A program made the position numbers and the translations under genes. The notes under the pieces are model-generated. The model was not told where the DNA came from and made no database searches. It saw only the letters and a program-made list of their open reading frames with translations. A DNA stretch of 64,000 nucleotides from Dichotomocladium elegans (taxonomy: Eukaryota > Mucoromycota > Mucoromycetes > Mucorales > Lichtheimiaceae): positions 434,001 through 498,000 of the forward strand of contig JAIXMN010000015.1 in assembly GCA_025716815.1 (NCBI GenBank). Direction: 5' to 3'. This document shows positions 1-12,838 of this stretch, in pieces. Within the stretch, counting starts at the first letter, position 1. Every line of letters starts with the position of its first letter.

Positions 1-32
1 AGAAGGGCAACGTTGAAAGATACTGGTTTTAG

Positions 33-987
33 TGCATCGGGTTGCGTCTATCTGGCCAACCACGTCGCAGCCGGGACGACAGTAGAGTCCGGGACAAGCA
101 GGATGGTGGCTATCAAAGAGATGGACCTTGCTAAGCAATCGCGACTGGACCTGATTGTTAATGAGATTATGATTATGAAGGAGTCGCACCATGAAAATAT
201 TGTCAACTTCTTGGATAGCTTCCTGGTTAACGGCAGCACTCTCTGGGTAGTGATGGAATATATGGAAGGCGGAGCGTTGACGGATGTCATTGAAAATAAT
301 ACGATGAGCGAGCAGCAGATTGCCGTTGTCTGTGCTGAGGTAAGTTGCGTATGCGAATGTGCATGTGTGGGTTTTTGATACTGATGTGGGTGTTCACAGA
401 CGGCCAAAGGACTGGCCCATCTGCATGCGCATATGATTATCCACCGCGATATCAAGTCAGACAATGTCCTTCTAGATTTCCAGGGCCATGTCAAGATCAG
501 CGATTTTGGCTACTGTGCCAAACTAACAGATCAACGGAACAAGCGGGCTACTATGGTCGGCACGCCATACTGGGTATGATAGTCGACCAAGTCTGAGATC
601 CCTCGATGTAACTCGTATATTATGTAGATGGCGCCTGAAGTGGTGAAACAGAAAGAATATGGGGCCAAGGTCGATATATGGTCTCTGGGGATCATGGTGA
701 TTGAGATGATTGAGAGCGAGCCTCCGTATCTAGACGAAGAACCCCTCAAGGCTCTCTACCTGATTGCGACCCATGGCACGCCTGCGCTCAAGCGTCCTGG
801 TCTGTTGTCGACTGACATTAAGAATTTTCTTGCGGTGTGCCTCTGTGTCGATGTAAAATCGCGCGCAACCGCCCAAGAACTGCTTGAACATGAATTTCTC
901 CGCAAGGCAGGTTCGATCGAGATCCTCCCGCCTCTTCTACGATTCAAAAGGGCCGCGAGAACGACCATAGAAAAGGCTTCCTATTGA
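33..987 (+). CDS. PAK/Ste20-family serine/threonine protein kinase (3' part)
   Basis: C-terminal kinase domain of a p21-activated/Ste20-type kinase, which phosphorylates targets downstream of Cdc42/Rac GTPases in polarity and MAPK signalling. Exons are 33..339, 400..573 and 628..987. Bases 1-32 are the end of an upstream intron (acceptor TTTTAG at 27-32), so the CRIB region and the gene start lie outside the window. Visible motifs in order are the glycine loop GASGCVY, the ATP lysine in VAIKEMD, catalytic [16 protein letters not shown], activation loop VGTPYWMAPE and DIWSLG. The DFG context and the [15 protein letters not shown] stretch are PAK-like rather than MAP4K-like. Both introns have GT-AG ends and preserve frame. 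About 279 residues are encoded. Which PAK paralogue it is cannot be told without the N-terminus. Confidence 0.93.
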
Positions 988-1234
988 ACCAAGCGAAGGA
1001 AGAAGGGAGGGGGGAGAGAAAGGATTCCCTCTCACTAAAATAAAATGCTGATAATGAAGGAGGAAGACGGTGTTGTTTTTGATGGACCCAAGCGGCTGTT
1101 GCCTCTCTCTCTCTCTCTCTGTCTGTCTTTATCTTCCTGTTGGTTAGTATCGCTACTTTTAAGGCGCAATGGGGACCATCCGTCAGCGCACGTTTTTTTT
1201 TTAAACAAAGATTTTTTTTTAATGTCTGGCAGGT

Positions 1235-2412
<1,178 letters not shown>

Positions 2413-3650
2413 GGTCCGCCGCCCCCCGTTTGGTGAAGAATGGGGAATAAAATAAAATTAGGACAGTTTTGCTTTGCTCTTGTCAACAACCCCTCCCAGC
2501 TGGGGTTTCATTTTTCCTGTTTCTGACCCCATCCCAACATAGACTAATGAAGTACATGTGTATAGAGATATATATAGAATACTATAAACATGCGCCTCGG
2601 TATGGGTATTGGGGAAGGGCGTCTTGGCTTAACATCAGTAGCAGGACATCCTACCCTCTCCACCTCCGCGCCTCTCTCCCCCTCTCCACACACACACACA
2701 CATCATCCGGACTTTCTCTTCTATTTTGCTTTACACACCTCTACGTTGTCATAGTTCCCTATTCGAGTAGGATTGACAATAAAGTCCCGGGAATGAACCT
2801 TATCAACGTTACGTATTTATGGTGCGTAGTCGGACTTCTTTCTCCTCATTGTCTTATTCTTCTCTTTTCTCCCTTTCGTCCAATGGAAAACAAATATCGT
2901 TCTTTTCGGGAGAAAGACGAGTGGGAAAAAAGGGAGAATGTTGGCATAATAGCCCAAAAAGATAGCGAGGGTAAGCGGGATATGTGCATGTGGCGTCTAT
3001 AAGGGCAGGACTGTACAAAAAGGGAAATCATGCCGTCATGGAGCATCGAGACCCAACCCGGAAATTATCGGAGCTCGACGACTAATTTTAGTAAAATACA
3101 CATAATGAAATGGAAAAAAGGTTTCTCCATTTATTTTTTTTGTTAAAGGGGGGGGGGTGAGGGAAGGGGATAAAGGGATGGAGGGGAAGGGGGAGGGGGA
3201 AGAGAGAGCTGGTGTGTGAGTAAAATAATGGGGAGAAATAGTGATTTTGATAGGGAGAGGGGGGAAGGGTTGATTGCGAAATGTGTGAAATGAGAGATGA
3301 TAAGAATCGCCAACGTAATGTATCAAAAAAAGGAAGAATGGCCACGAAGATCCTTAAACATATGACAGGATTTGCTCTTCAATGGGGCCATCCGAGAGAA
3401 AGGGAAGAAAATGACAAAAATAAAAAAAGGGGGGTGGAAATATAATACAAAAAACGAAGGGATTGCGAATATTTGGGTTGAAGGAATTCTCACAAGAGAA
3501 ATCCAAAGAGGTGTCTGACCTAAACCAAAGACCCTAGAAGAACACGAAAGAAAGAAACACAATTTTTACAAGAAAAGCGCAAAGAAAGAAAAAAACAAAC
3601 AAGAAGATGGGTGTATAATCGTTGTGGAAAAAGGGTCTTTGGATGGGTGT
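2413..3650. other. Intergenic, purine-rich tract, no gene seen
   Basis: No convincing coding region. The part next to GAL7 is its promoter and contains an AT-rich TATATATA-like stretch near 2568-2576. From about 3110 to 3640 the + strand is strongly purine-rich, with long runs of A, G and GGA/GAA and few C or T. This yields open frames by composition alone. Short CT and CA runs occur near 2690-2705. Confidence 0.6.
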
Positions 3651-4455
3651 TTAGGCGGATATCTTGAGCATCGACCATAGGCCACGCTGGATTTCAGATA
3701 GGTCGGTGTCCAAGGGATGGTGTGCCGCCTTGATGACGGCAGGGGTAGGAGCAAAATTGGAAGTAGGAGCAGGTTGGAGGAGGTTCAAAAGTTGCTTGGA
3801 CTGCTGCTTGAGTGGGTCCATGTGAACGTGATGGTGTTGTTGATGATGGAAAGCAGGTATCGGGAGGGTACTTGGTGGAGGCGCATTGCTAAAGCAAGGC
3901 CCACAGTAAACTTGCTGCATGGGCGAGGCCATTGAGGAGCGAAGTTGCTGCTGCTGTTGCGGTTGCTGCTGCAGCCTATCCACTCTGAAACGATAGAGGG
4001 AAACAGGATAACAAGAAAGGGCAAAGGAGAGAGATAGAAGAGGGGAGGATGTGAGTCCAAATGGGAGGAAGTGCAAACGACGGAGGAAGAGTGAATTGCT
4101 CTCACGTCATTTGTGCATGGATTATGATGCTTTACCTTCGCAGGCGTGAGGCACGAGGTTCGCCATGGCTAATATTATTGTCCGAATCAGACTCACTACT
4201 GCTGCTGGAAGTCGCACCAGAACTCAACTCTGGCACCTCATCACGCTTTGGAGAACGTCGACGGCGAGATGACTTGGCTGACGGTGTTGTTGACTTCTTC
4301 TGCTGCACCGCAACCTGCGTAGTTGCTTCGTGGCGTAGTTGTTGTTGCGGTTGTTGCTTTGAAGACGACCTTTTCTTCTTGTATGAATTGCTACGCCGGG
4401 CCTTCGAGATGGCGGTATCTCCCATGGAAGCATTGGGATTAATAGAGTTGGTCAT
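3651..4455 (-). CDS. Ser/Gln-rich basic protein of unknown function
   Basis: Exons are 4455..4136 and 3984..3651, joined across a 151-nt GT-AG intron (donor GTAAAG, acceptor TTTCAG). The product is 217 aa and I do not recognise a family. The N-terminal half is basic with lysine/arginine clusters (YKKKRSSSK, SSRRRRSPKR) that look like nuclear localisation signals, followed by an acidic Ser/Asp patch near residue 90. The second exon opens with VDRLQQQPQQQQQL, then a His/Pro-rich segment, and ends with a short amphipathic stretch SEIQRGLWSMLKISA. Splicing keeps frame and turns an RR-stop into RRVDRL, which supports the model. A nuclear or RNA-associated protein is possible but not shown. Confidence 0.6.
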
Positions 4456-6497
4456 ATTTGGCTATATCTGTATGTTACGTATCGAGGAGACAAAAATGTA
4501 TAGAGAGAGAGAAAGAGAGAGAAGTGCGTGTAGATGTGTGATGGTTTATGAGAGTGCGTGTTAATAGTTAGGAAAGGGATATTGAGGAGGAGCAAGTGGG
4601 AGGCGGGATGAGGATTAACGTTGGCTCAAGACGAAGGAGGAGGGCGGGAAGACAAGTATTCAACTATAGAATGCTGAATGAGATGGAATCAACATGAAAA
4701 GTATGGTTGAAAAAAAAAGAAAACGAAGTGGTGGGGGGCACGGCCACATCCTTGCCCGCTTTAAAGGTTGGTTCTGTGCCCATTCATTGGTTCCGGCTGA
4801 AACCATTCGACTCATTCGGACTCAGCCTGACTATATTTTTTCCCTTTTGGTCTCTCATGCTCTGTTCCGCACGCATACACCCAGGTACATTTGTCCACTC
4901 GTCCGCACCATATTGGGATCAAGTCCCATGGAATAGATTAGAACATTGACCCTTGGCTTTTGCAATGCAAATAAACAGGCTCATTATTCAAAAGGAGCTA
5001 GAGCAAGACACCTGCTTAAGCTGCATAGCGCCGCAAAAAGCGACTAATAATCATGCAAATTGGTTCTGCGGCTGCTTTTTCTCTCGTGAAGCTGCAACGC
5101 CATTAAAATAGCTTTGCCCGAAATGTCACACAGCACTACCAGCCTTTTTGGGGGACGTCTCCTTTTGGATGACTTTACCCTCACATTCTTTACGAAAATG
5201 GGTAAGCCATGGTTTCGATGTTTTGAACTTACGGAATTTGTTCAATAATGCTCGCTCGTTCTCTCTCTCTCTCTTCAAAATTGTTTGTTCTCACACAGGA
5301 TATTTGCATAGCATATTATATCTTCTGTGAACAACCCTGAACTCGTTGTCAGGGCACATCTCCCAGGCCGAAGAACACAGACGTCTGCATTGGAAATCCT
5401 TTCCGATCGATCTTCGATAATTTTCTGAGTATGCCGAATTCTGTAAAGACGCTAAGGGTATGTGTGCTTCAGTGCAACGGTGGGTGCAACAGTACGAAAA
5501 GATTCCAGAGAATTCTAATATGAATCATAGAAACAGTTGTCGTTCACATACTCAATGAACAGCGCATACTCCCTCAGGTCAATGGTCTTGTTCGAAACTC
5601 AACATCCATAATAGATGCCCTGCTTGTGTCTATCAACGCAAGTCGCTGTTCGAAACGGGACATTGAAAATCCGGACAGTTTACGCGATTAGCCATGATAT
5701 TGGTATCAAGACAAAGAATGGGGTAACTATATGATTCCGAAAGAGACTTTTTGTCTGGACATGTGCCTATCCTTTCAGCATGTTGGTTATCTCGGCCCTA
5801 CCTACTGGACACTATTGCCGTGTGTAAGATGCTGTCTACGGAACTATGCTATTATGCGCATATGTGTGAACCAATAAGCTGCCTGAGATTTGACATATGG
5901 TGGCGAGAGCTAACGAACAGGCAGAGCACAGGAATAGTCGCCATGGGAAGGCGCACGATTTTCAACAAAGCCATTGCAAGCAAATCTATTTAATAACAGT
6001 GTATCTTACTGAGACGCGTAAATGGTATGGACAAAACACCACCCCAGGGCAGCGGTCTGGGTGCGGATGATTGCTGGGATGTTTGGCAATTCTACAGACG
6101 ATAAGCTGCTGTAGGATCGCTTTGATCATCACGACGATACCATTTCATCACAGACCGTCTCTTATATTATACAGGAAACATATCATGATATCAGGGATTA
6201 ACATGGTTGGCAATGGTCATCCCAAGCTACATCTACAATGAGGAGCTTTTCTCGACATCAATTGGGTTGCTCGACACAAGCATTAGATCATAGTCTATCG
6301 CAGAACGTACCGCCCAAAAGTCAGACGGATGGGAATTGTAGCAAGGGTTATCGGTGTTCGGATTATTCGTGAGAGCAGAAAAGGTTTTACTGGGTCAAAT
6401 AGCTGTTACTTGGAATGTTTGACATACTGTAAAAGATATCCATATTAAAGAAGACGTTAAAGATGTATTTTCTTGTCCCTCCCGCAAAAAAAGGCTA
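4456..6497. other. Intergenic, no gene seen
   Basis: About 2 kb without a supportable gene. It includes the likely promoter of the Ser/Gln-rich gene, a GA-run near 4503-4522 and a CT-run near 5252-5274. From about 5000 on, frames are short and stop-rich in all six readings, as in decayed DNA. Confidence 0.5.
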
Positions 6498-7251
6498 TTA
6501 GGCATGTGCTCTCTTTGGTTTGGGAGGCGGAGGGGAAACCGAGGGTGCGAACGGTTGCTACGAAAGCATGTGAGTCCTTAAAGGAGTGAGAAAAAACTTG
6601 TCTTACAACAAAATGGACGGTCAAGTTCTCACTGGCAACAATTCCCCAGGAGTTTTTTTCATCGCCGAGGATTTGATGATATGCCTCCACAGCAAGCGGC
6701 GGGAAGAATCGAGCGTTGGTCAAATCATCTTCGTCGTCCTCTTGGTACTGCTTTGGCAGCAACATCCTCCGAAATCTCTCGGCTGCTTGCTGAAGCGGGC
6801 TCTCCCAGAACGTGGGTAGTTGATACGTATCCTTCTTCTCGTATACTATTTGTATTCTTTCTATAAAGCTGTTGTCAATGCATCGACGCTCTTCGCCAGT
6901 GAAGATCTTGGTGGCGCAAGATGGCAACTGGCGCACCGTTTTATTAGTCAGAGAAGCGACCAAAGACCAGTGCGGAGCTTTGACGAAGGTTTGTGTAATC
7001 TCAAAGGGCTCTTCGATGCCATTAATCCTAAGGTATTCCGCATGCTCTTTCTGAAGATACGGGTCATAGTAATCGGGGCATAACAGGTTCTGCTTGATGG
7101 TGTCAAGCTGATGCATTATTTTAGTGAGAAGATGAACACCATTCTGGCATTGCTCGATCAAATGTAGAGATACAGAGGACGTTAACGACGCTTCTGAGGG
7201 TCGGCTCATGGCTACAGTCTTGCCCTTCAAAAAGGTATTGAAAGTATCCAT
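6498..7251 (-). CDS. Protein of unknown function, isolated gene in a decayed region
   Basis: Exons are 7251..6607 and 6557..6498, giving 234 aa; I do not recognise the family. The 49-nt intron has a good donor (GTAAGA) and acceptor (TTTCGTAG). Splicing converts a frame that otherwise runs through intron sequence into a proline- and lysine-rich tail, VHFVQPFAPSVSPPPPKPKR, that ends in a stop and resembles a nuclear signal. I chose the ATG at 7251 (MDTFNTFLKG) because a TATATAAAC box lies about 45 bp upstream at 7302-7294; an in-frame ATG at 7326 lies above that box. No signal peptide or membrane segment is seen. The rest is a mixed globular sequence with an acidic stretch QEDDEDDL. It has no intact neighbour within 4 kb on the left or on the right. 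Confidence 0.6.
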
Positions 7252-7293
7252 TTCTTTTGAAGAGTAGAAAGAGAAGCTGGGTTCTGTTGGGAT

Positions 7294-7302
7294 GTTTATA
7301 TA
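7294..7302 (-). promoter_or_regulatory. TATA box of the unknown gene at 6498-7251
   Basis: TATATAAAC on the minus strand, about 45 bp before the ATG at 7251. It fits a core promoter with a short leader and argues against the upstream in-frame ATG at 7326. Confidence 0.4.
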
Positions 7303-7326
7303 CAGGATTCTGCCGTCCCATTCCAT

Positions 7327-9257
7327 CCTTTGGGTCCCACTGATTGTTTTGTATTGATCGACAGCGTCATTGGTTCATTGCTTTCCAGTCGATCAGATGG
7401 ACTAGCCTTTTTGGCAGGATCAACGAGGAAATAAGCCAATGCAGCAAAGCAACGCAAGAAGGAGGACTTGACAACATGCCCATCGCTATTTCTCAGTCTG
7501 CATGCTCCAATCACTCGTCTTCCGAAAAGCTATAGAGCAAAATTCACGCAATGAGGCTTGCAATACTAATCGTACCATTTGTTTGAAAGCATAGCGTTGA
7601 CTATTCTAGCTTGGGGTAACGAGAGATCTCTAAAGATATTCTTTCAAATAAGCTATTCTGTCTCGTTTTGCTGCATATTGGTGGACAATGAAGTACCAGC
7701 GCCATACAACGATCCGCGGCAAAGGACTAACGGTGCATATGAAAGGACATACTTGCAAAAGGCGGTTTGGTATTAATGCTACAGCATTCATGATATATGT
7801 ATACATTATATTTTGGTCCATGAGCGATGATCCTCGCAATAATGGAACTATTGATTCCATGTTGTAGGGCGGCTACCGTTTTATCAAATTTACCTCGTGT
7901 ATGGTTCGCCATTCTTTCCGAACAGGGAAGTAACTGTCCCTAGTGGAATGTTCGTGGCTAGCTCCAATGCGCTCTCGCCTTCGTTGGCCATTTTAAACAC
8001 AAGAAACACATGCCACTCACATAAGCATAAGCATAACGTGAGGGTTCCGAGATCAGGGAACAGGTTCATGCCTCAACCCGGCAAGGGACCAATCCATTTT
8101 CGCTGACTATAACTCTTCCCAACCCTCTCAGGGTCAGATGTCGACGGGAGAGCGCTTTCTTGTGCGGAAATATATACAAAGATAGGCAACTATCTTGCAA
8201 ACCACAAATTTGTGTGGTCGTGAACGCGGTCTCACAGCATATTGCCCCCCCTTCCCCCCCCCCAGCGCGCTTTGTACTTTTTCGAGCAGTTCAGTCATTA
8301 TGATCAGAGATTCAAAAACAAAAATTACAGATGGCGCGCATGCAAAAACTATGCTGCTAGGTGATCAACTCTCGGCTTCCCATGAAACGATAAGCGCAGA
8401 CCACTGGAACCTAGATAGATCGTCGCAAATAATTCTTATCATTCGGGAGATCGGGTAGCAGCCAAAAAGAAAAGGCTCATGCCGACAAAACAACCTCTGC
8501 GAAAGCTGTAGTTAGTCGCTCAAGTGGACCAGATCTTTATTAACAGACCGTTCCTATATCTAGCTTTAATATATAGGGTTGTGCTATGAAAACCCTCGTC
8601 TTCGGGAGTACTCTGGACATCTGCGAATAAACTCTAAGTTGTTGTTGGTGGTGGGGTATATAATTCAATTCAGTTTCCCCTGTATTCTCGTTCCATTTCA
8701 ATATGATAAAAAGCACCGATTCTATTAGATGGTACAGTTCACAAGAGATTTACCTGATACTGTACTTATGTACTGTAGTAGGGTCAGTGGCGTATAGCTA
8801 GATAATAGCTGAGGCTAGACACTGGAGTTGGCTCATATGATGAAAGTGCTAAAAGGTTCAATGTTTCTCGTATTGTTATGACCTCAACCAGACCATGTCG
8901 GCATTACTCGAAAATATTTGATTCGTCATACTTGATATCTTTATTTGCAACCAAGTTTGCGTCGTGCGACCATGGATATCACGCCATCAGTACATAGTAT
9001 TTGCGGTTCAACGTAGGTAATTTATGCGTGTGCACCGATGAGCTACAATGAAATTATGATATTAGCGGATCGAGCTATTAGTCTGTTGGCACGCAGCAGG
9101 CTCCATTCATCCAATGGAGAATAGCACCAGGATCTTGCTTATCGCGAGAGTCAGCCTTTGCGCTAGCAATTCACTCGTGACTTCTTGTCGCGAAGCAGCA
9201 GTTGCTATACCTTGCGTTTCGCGGACTTCACAGGTACCAAGTCACTTTCACATCATC
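7327..9257. other. Decayed intergenic DNA
   Basis: No intact gene. Frames are short and stop-rich. A fragment of open frame on the minus strand (7514-7296) overlaps the 5' end of the unknown gene but cannot be joined to it with credible splice sites. A small palindrome TACTGTA-6 nt-TACTGTA is at about 8758-8780. Confidence 0.5.
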
Positions 9258-10951
9258 CTAGGATTTGGCACATCGGAACCGTGCAGGAATTTTGCCATTG
9301 ACCCGGAGGCTCAGGAGAATGTGCCTGAAGTTGGGCATAGCCACCGAGTCTTGGTCCCGATCGAGACAATCCCGTAATCTCTTCCATGGACTTCAAAACA
9401 ACTTAGATTTGTACACCTTAGAAGTCCGTGGCATATACCTTCAGGGCGCTTTGCTCGCTGCCATGGTCGTTGTGTTGGGACTCGCTTGAAGGACTCCAGA
9501 TGGCTGGAGCACTCGGGACAGGTTATGGAGCTGCGGTACTCGTCAATCAAATAAACCCTGAACACATGCCTCTTGAAGATTTCTCGCCAACCCTTTCCAC
9601 GGATGTGGGCTCGTGGTAGCGGGCCATGGGGACATTCCGATTTCCCATGACAGGTATGGTGTTCCTTTCGAATTTGAGTCGTATCATCCGCACTATCTAG
9701 CATCGGCCTTGTTTTGGTTGATATATGGAGCGGATAATTATGCGTCTCATGATCAGTATATGGATGCCTTTTTCGGGCTCGACGCTTCCACCAGTCCCCC
9801 GTTACCAGCCCATACTTTCTTTGCACTGGGTGCGTTGGTACCGTGTGCGTATTAGTGGCACCGCTGTAAATGCTGCTGAGAAGTGGGCATTTTCTGTTCC
9901 TCGGGCCTCGACGTAGAGTTTCCCTTGGTATATTGTAACATGACTTGTGGGACGTCGCAGATGTTGGAACAGCCTGCAGAGTGATCGTGCTTGCTCTGCT
10001 TCGTCTGGGTGTCCTTGCTGTCCACACTGAGCATGCTTTTAGGCGCCACAGGATTGCCATTGATGGCGACTTCATCATCATCGTTCCAGTTTCGCTTGCG
10101 ATCAAGGCACCTCTCTGCGTCAGGCGTCTTGGGTGTGATCGATATAGATACACCACCCATCTGTACCGTCCCTAAGAACCTTCTACCATACCTGCCTTTA
10201 TATATGCTGCAAGAGGATTCGTGTGTTGATGTGCATGTGGGACATCACCCAGGAAGTTCGGGGTGCGAAGCATTACATTCACTTGGCCCCTCTTACCTCT
10301 AAGAATTAGCAGAATTCATAGAAAACATCTAGCTGTTTCTCCAGAGATTTCTTGGCACCGTAGTGGATACCGTCTTCTGCGAACGCATAAGTATCGTCGT
10401 ACGCTTGGAGGATCGGGCCTCTATACTCTCTGCTCACAGGCCTGGCGGAACTCGTGTTCATCGTTGTTTATCATTTCCTTGCGTAGATTCCCCTTCCGCC
10501 GGCGCACATGCAACAGAGCATTGATAACGCGTCGGAAACACTCGTCAAGTCGCAGATGGACATCAGCTCTGTAGGCTGCCATAATGTCAGTGCTGACATA
10601 GGCCGCCACCTGGGATATACTATGGTGTCGCTTAGGCTTAATGTCGGCAGACTTTATGTAGTCTTCGAGGTGTGTCTGTATGTGGCGTCCTAATGGCCTG
10701 GTCGACGACTTAACATTCTCGCTCGTGACCTTCCTCCCGACCAGACTGAAGAATAATTCATCAAAGAATGCTGGTATATGTGAGTGATAGGAAAGTGGCC
10801 AGTCTACACCAGATTCTCCAGCGTCTCCTGGCACTCGTGCTTCCGCACAATAGATCTCAAATGATGAGTTTGACAAGTATGTACATGGCAGGGGACGTAT
10901 CGAGTTAGAAGAAAAAGGAAAAAGCAGTTGATAACTGATAAACTCATTCAA
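9258..10951 (-). pseudogene. Degenerate Fanzor (eukaryotic TnpB-like RNA-guided nuclease)
   Basis: A broken transposon-encoded Fanzor gene read on the minus strand. The upper block (10951-10421) contains a helical region with HLRLDECFRRVINALLHVRRRKGNLRKEM-type sequence known from large Mucorales Fanzors, and it continues in a shifted frame as ILQAYDDTYAFAEDGIHYGA (about 10415-10350). The C-terminal block keeps YLIDEYRSSITCPECSSH, then ICHGLLRCTNLSC: a TnpB/Fanzor four-cysteine zinc ribbon (CxxC...CTNxxC) sitting between RuvC-II and RuvC-III. After a frameshift near 9375 the RuvC-III region is readable as LDRDQDSVAMPNFRHILLSL, ending at a stop at 9258. In-frame stops (for example about 10422 and 10308) and several frameshifts break it. 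No clear RuvC-I motif was found. The family assignment rests on motif recognition and gene architecture. Confidence 0.72.
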
Positions 10952-11878
10952 CTATTTATGCGGTTCTTTGTCCATTTCTAACAATGGTTCTACGCAGCGC
11001 AGAGAAGAGCTTGCTGAGATTACATAAATAAGGCGCAGAAGATATGCTGGGCGGATCGAAAATCAAAAACAACGCAATAGTAGTATTCACTTCTACCGAT
11101 GCTGCTGGCAACCACCCTGATCATTTCTTCAAGACAGAAACTGCTTGACAAATGATAACACTACTCTTGCCATTTTTGATGATCCACCTTCTGCTAAGCA
11201 TAACTATGGATATATCTTCGATCAATGTCAAGCATGTGCTATCGATGAGTAAAGTACCAACCCATGTACGTACAGTACAGTACCGAATTATGCAATGAAA
11301 ACATATCATCATCAATGGAGGAAAGCTTTTGGTTGTGGGGTGTGAACATGATGGTAGACAGTGGTCGTCGCACCTCCAGGAGCATGAGCTGCATTCCACA
11401 TTCTAATGGCAACGACTACATTATTTATGTGTGGATAGTGCAAAAGGATTGTTTGCCTACACACAACATGTTACTAAATGAAGCTACTGCTGTGGCCAAA
11501 AGCTGTCATTGCAATGGAAAGTACACCTCCATGCGTGTTGATATGTCATTCTGATTGTTCTTATTAACAAAGCACATAAATGAGAAGTCACCGCGCTGCT
11601 GACAATGATGCGTTCTGAGGCGCCCAGTGATTTCGATGGGTCTCTTGAGGAATTTGATTATGTCCGGATAACTAAGCTATATTCAATATACCGCGAACAA
11701 AAAGGTTACTGGCTTGAATAGCCGGGAAAAATCCTGCTTAGCGCTGTATGTTGAAAACGATTCCACAGTCACCCACCCACCCTTTATCCGCTACTCTCGG
11801 TAGCCCGACTCAGAAAAAGGGTGGGCTGAACACGCGGGGGGGGAGGCGGATTTTTCATATACACATATCTGGTTCAAA
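10952..11878. other. Intergenic, no gene seen
   Basis: AT-rich sequence between the Fanzor remnant and BUD31. A GTAC-rich patch (GTACGTACAGTACAGTACC) lies at about 11267-11285. The last 150 bp, with a G-run near 11835-11843, are presumably the BUD31 promoter. Confidence 0.45.
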
Positions 11879-12468
11879 ATGCCAAAGATCAGAACGACAC
11901 GCACCAAACGACCACCAGACGGCTTCGATGACATTGAACCCACTCTGGAGGAATTTGCCAGAAAGATGAAAGAAAGTATGTAAACAAACCTTTGGCCGCG
12001 AAAGTATCTTTACTAATCCATACGCTTCAATCCAGTTGAAAATGAGCCACATGAAGGAAAGCGGATAGTCGAGAGTTCGTGGCCGGTGTTCCGGATCCAT
12101 CATCAGCGATCGCGATACATTTATGATTTGTTCTATAAGCGCAAAGCCATTTCAAGGGAGCTGTATGACTATCTTTTAAAGAACAAGTATGCCGATGCGA
12201 ATCTGATTGCAAAATGGAAAAAGGCAGGTGAATGGGAGGGTGTTTTCTGTAAGGGATGGATAATAACGGAAATGAAGAAAACTGATGGAGGGATGCTTTT
12301 TCAATGTAGCCTGGTTTTGAGAAACTGTGCTGCCTTCGATGTATCCAGCCTCGCGATACCAACTTTGGCACGACTTGTATCTGTCGCGTGCCCAAGGAAA
12401 AACTGGAAGAAGGGAAAAAGGTCGAGTGTGTACACTGTGGATGCCGAGGATGCGCAAGTGGCGATTAA
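11879..12468 (+). CDS. BUD31: BUD31/G10 pre-mRNA splicing factor
   Basis: Core spliceosomal protein of the NineTeen/Bact complex. Exons are 11879..11975, 12036..12223 and 12310..12468, giving 147 aa (family about 144-157). It begins [21 protein letters not shown] and contains [19 protein letters not shown]. The zinc-binding cysteines appear in [15 protein letters not shown] and in [11 protein letters not shown] near the C-terminus. The second intron begins with GC (AAG|GCAGGT...GTAG|CCT). Only that junction yields the family's [15 protein letters not shown]; the nearby GT one base-pair step further runs into a stop in every acceptor combination I tried. A splicing factor whose own transcript carries a non-canonical donor is notable. 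Confidence 0.97.
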
Positions 12469-12838
12469 ATCAGCCCTTCTACTGCAGTTTACCAACCGAG
12501 GGATGGTGGTGGTGGTAGTGGTGGACGGAGCCGATAATAAAAGAAAGAAAGAAAGCAAAAGGAAATGGGATGTAGAGAACCCAACTGATTTGTCTTGTGC
12601 TACTACTGATCTTGCTGTTTACCAGCATTGAGAAAATATGTAGAGCATTAGGGGCACATGGGTCTTATTATGGATTGCCGGCTATTTATTTTGCATAGCA
12701 GAACAACTTGGAGAAGAGGAATTGATTTTTATAGCTCGAGGCTGAAGAGGGTTGGAGAAAGAATAAAAATGTGTACAGCAATAAGAAAAAAAAGGTGCGT
12801 TTTTTTAGGTGTGTGATATACCGACAAATTTTTCCTCT
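12469..12838. other. Short convergent intergenic region
   Basis: 3' flank shared by BUD31 (+) and the YABBY-like gene (-). It contains an AATAAA at 12762-12767, which fits BUD31 polyadenylation, and a GA/AAG-rich patch just after the BUD31 stop. No other gene is seen. Confidence 0.5.
12762..12767 (+). terminator. Polyadenylation signal
   Basis: AATAAA about 295 bp after the BUD31 stop, in the intergenic region convergent with the YABBY-like gene. Confidence 0.35.

Noticed and set aside
2469..3002. 177-codon frame on the + strand
   Set aside because: No motif, no convincing start context, composition of a pyrimidine/CA-rich intergenic region.
7296..7514. 72-codon minus-strand frame overlapping the start of the unknown gene
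   Set aside because: A different frame, and no donor/acceptor pair joins it to the gene below; the TATA box lies downstream of it.
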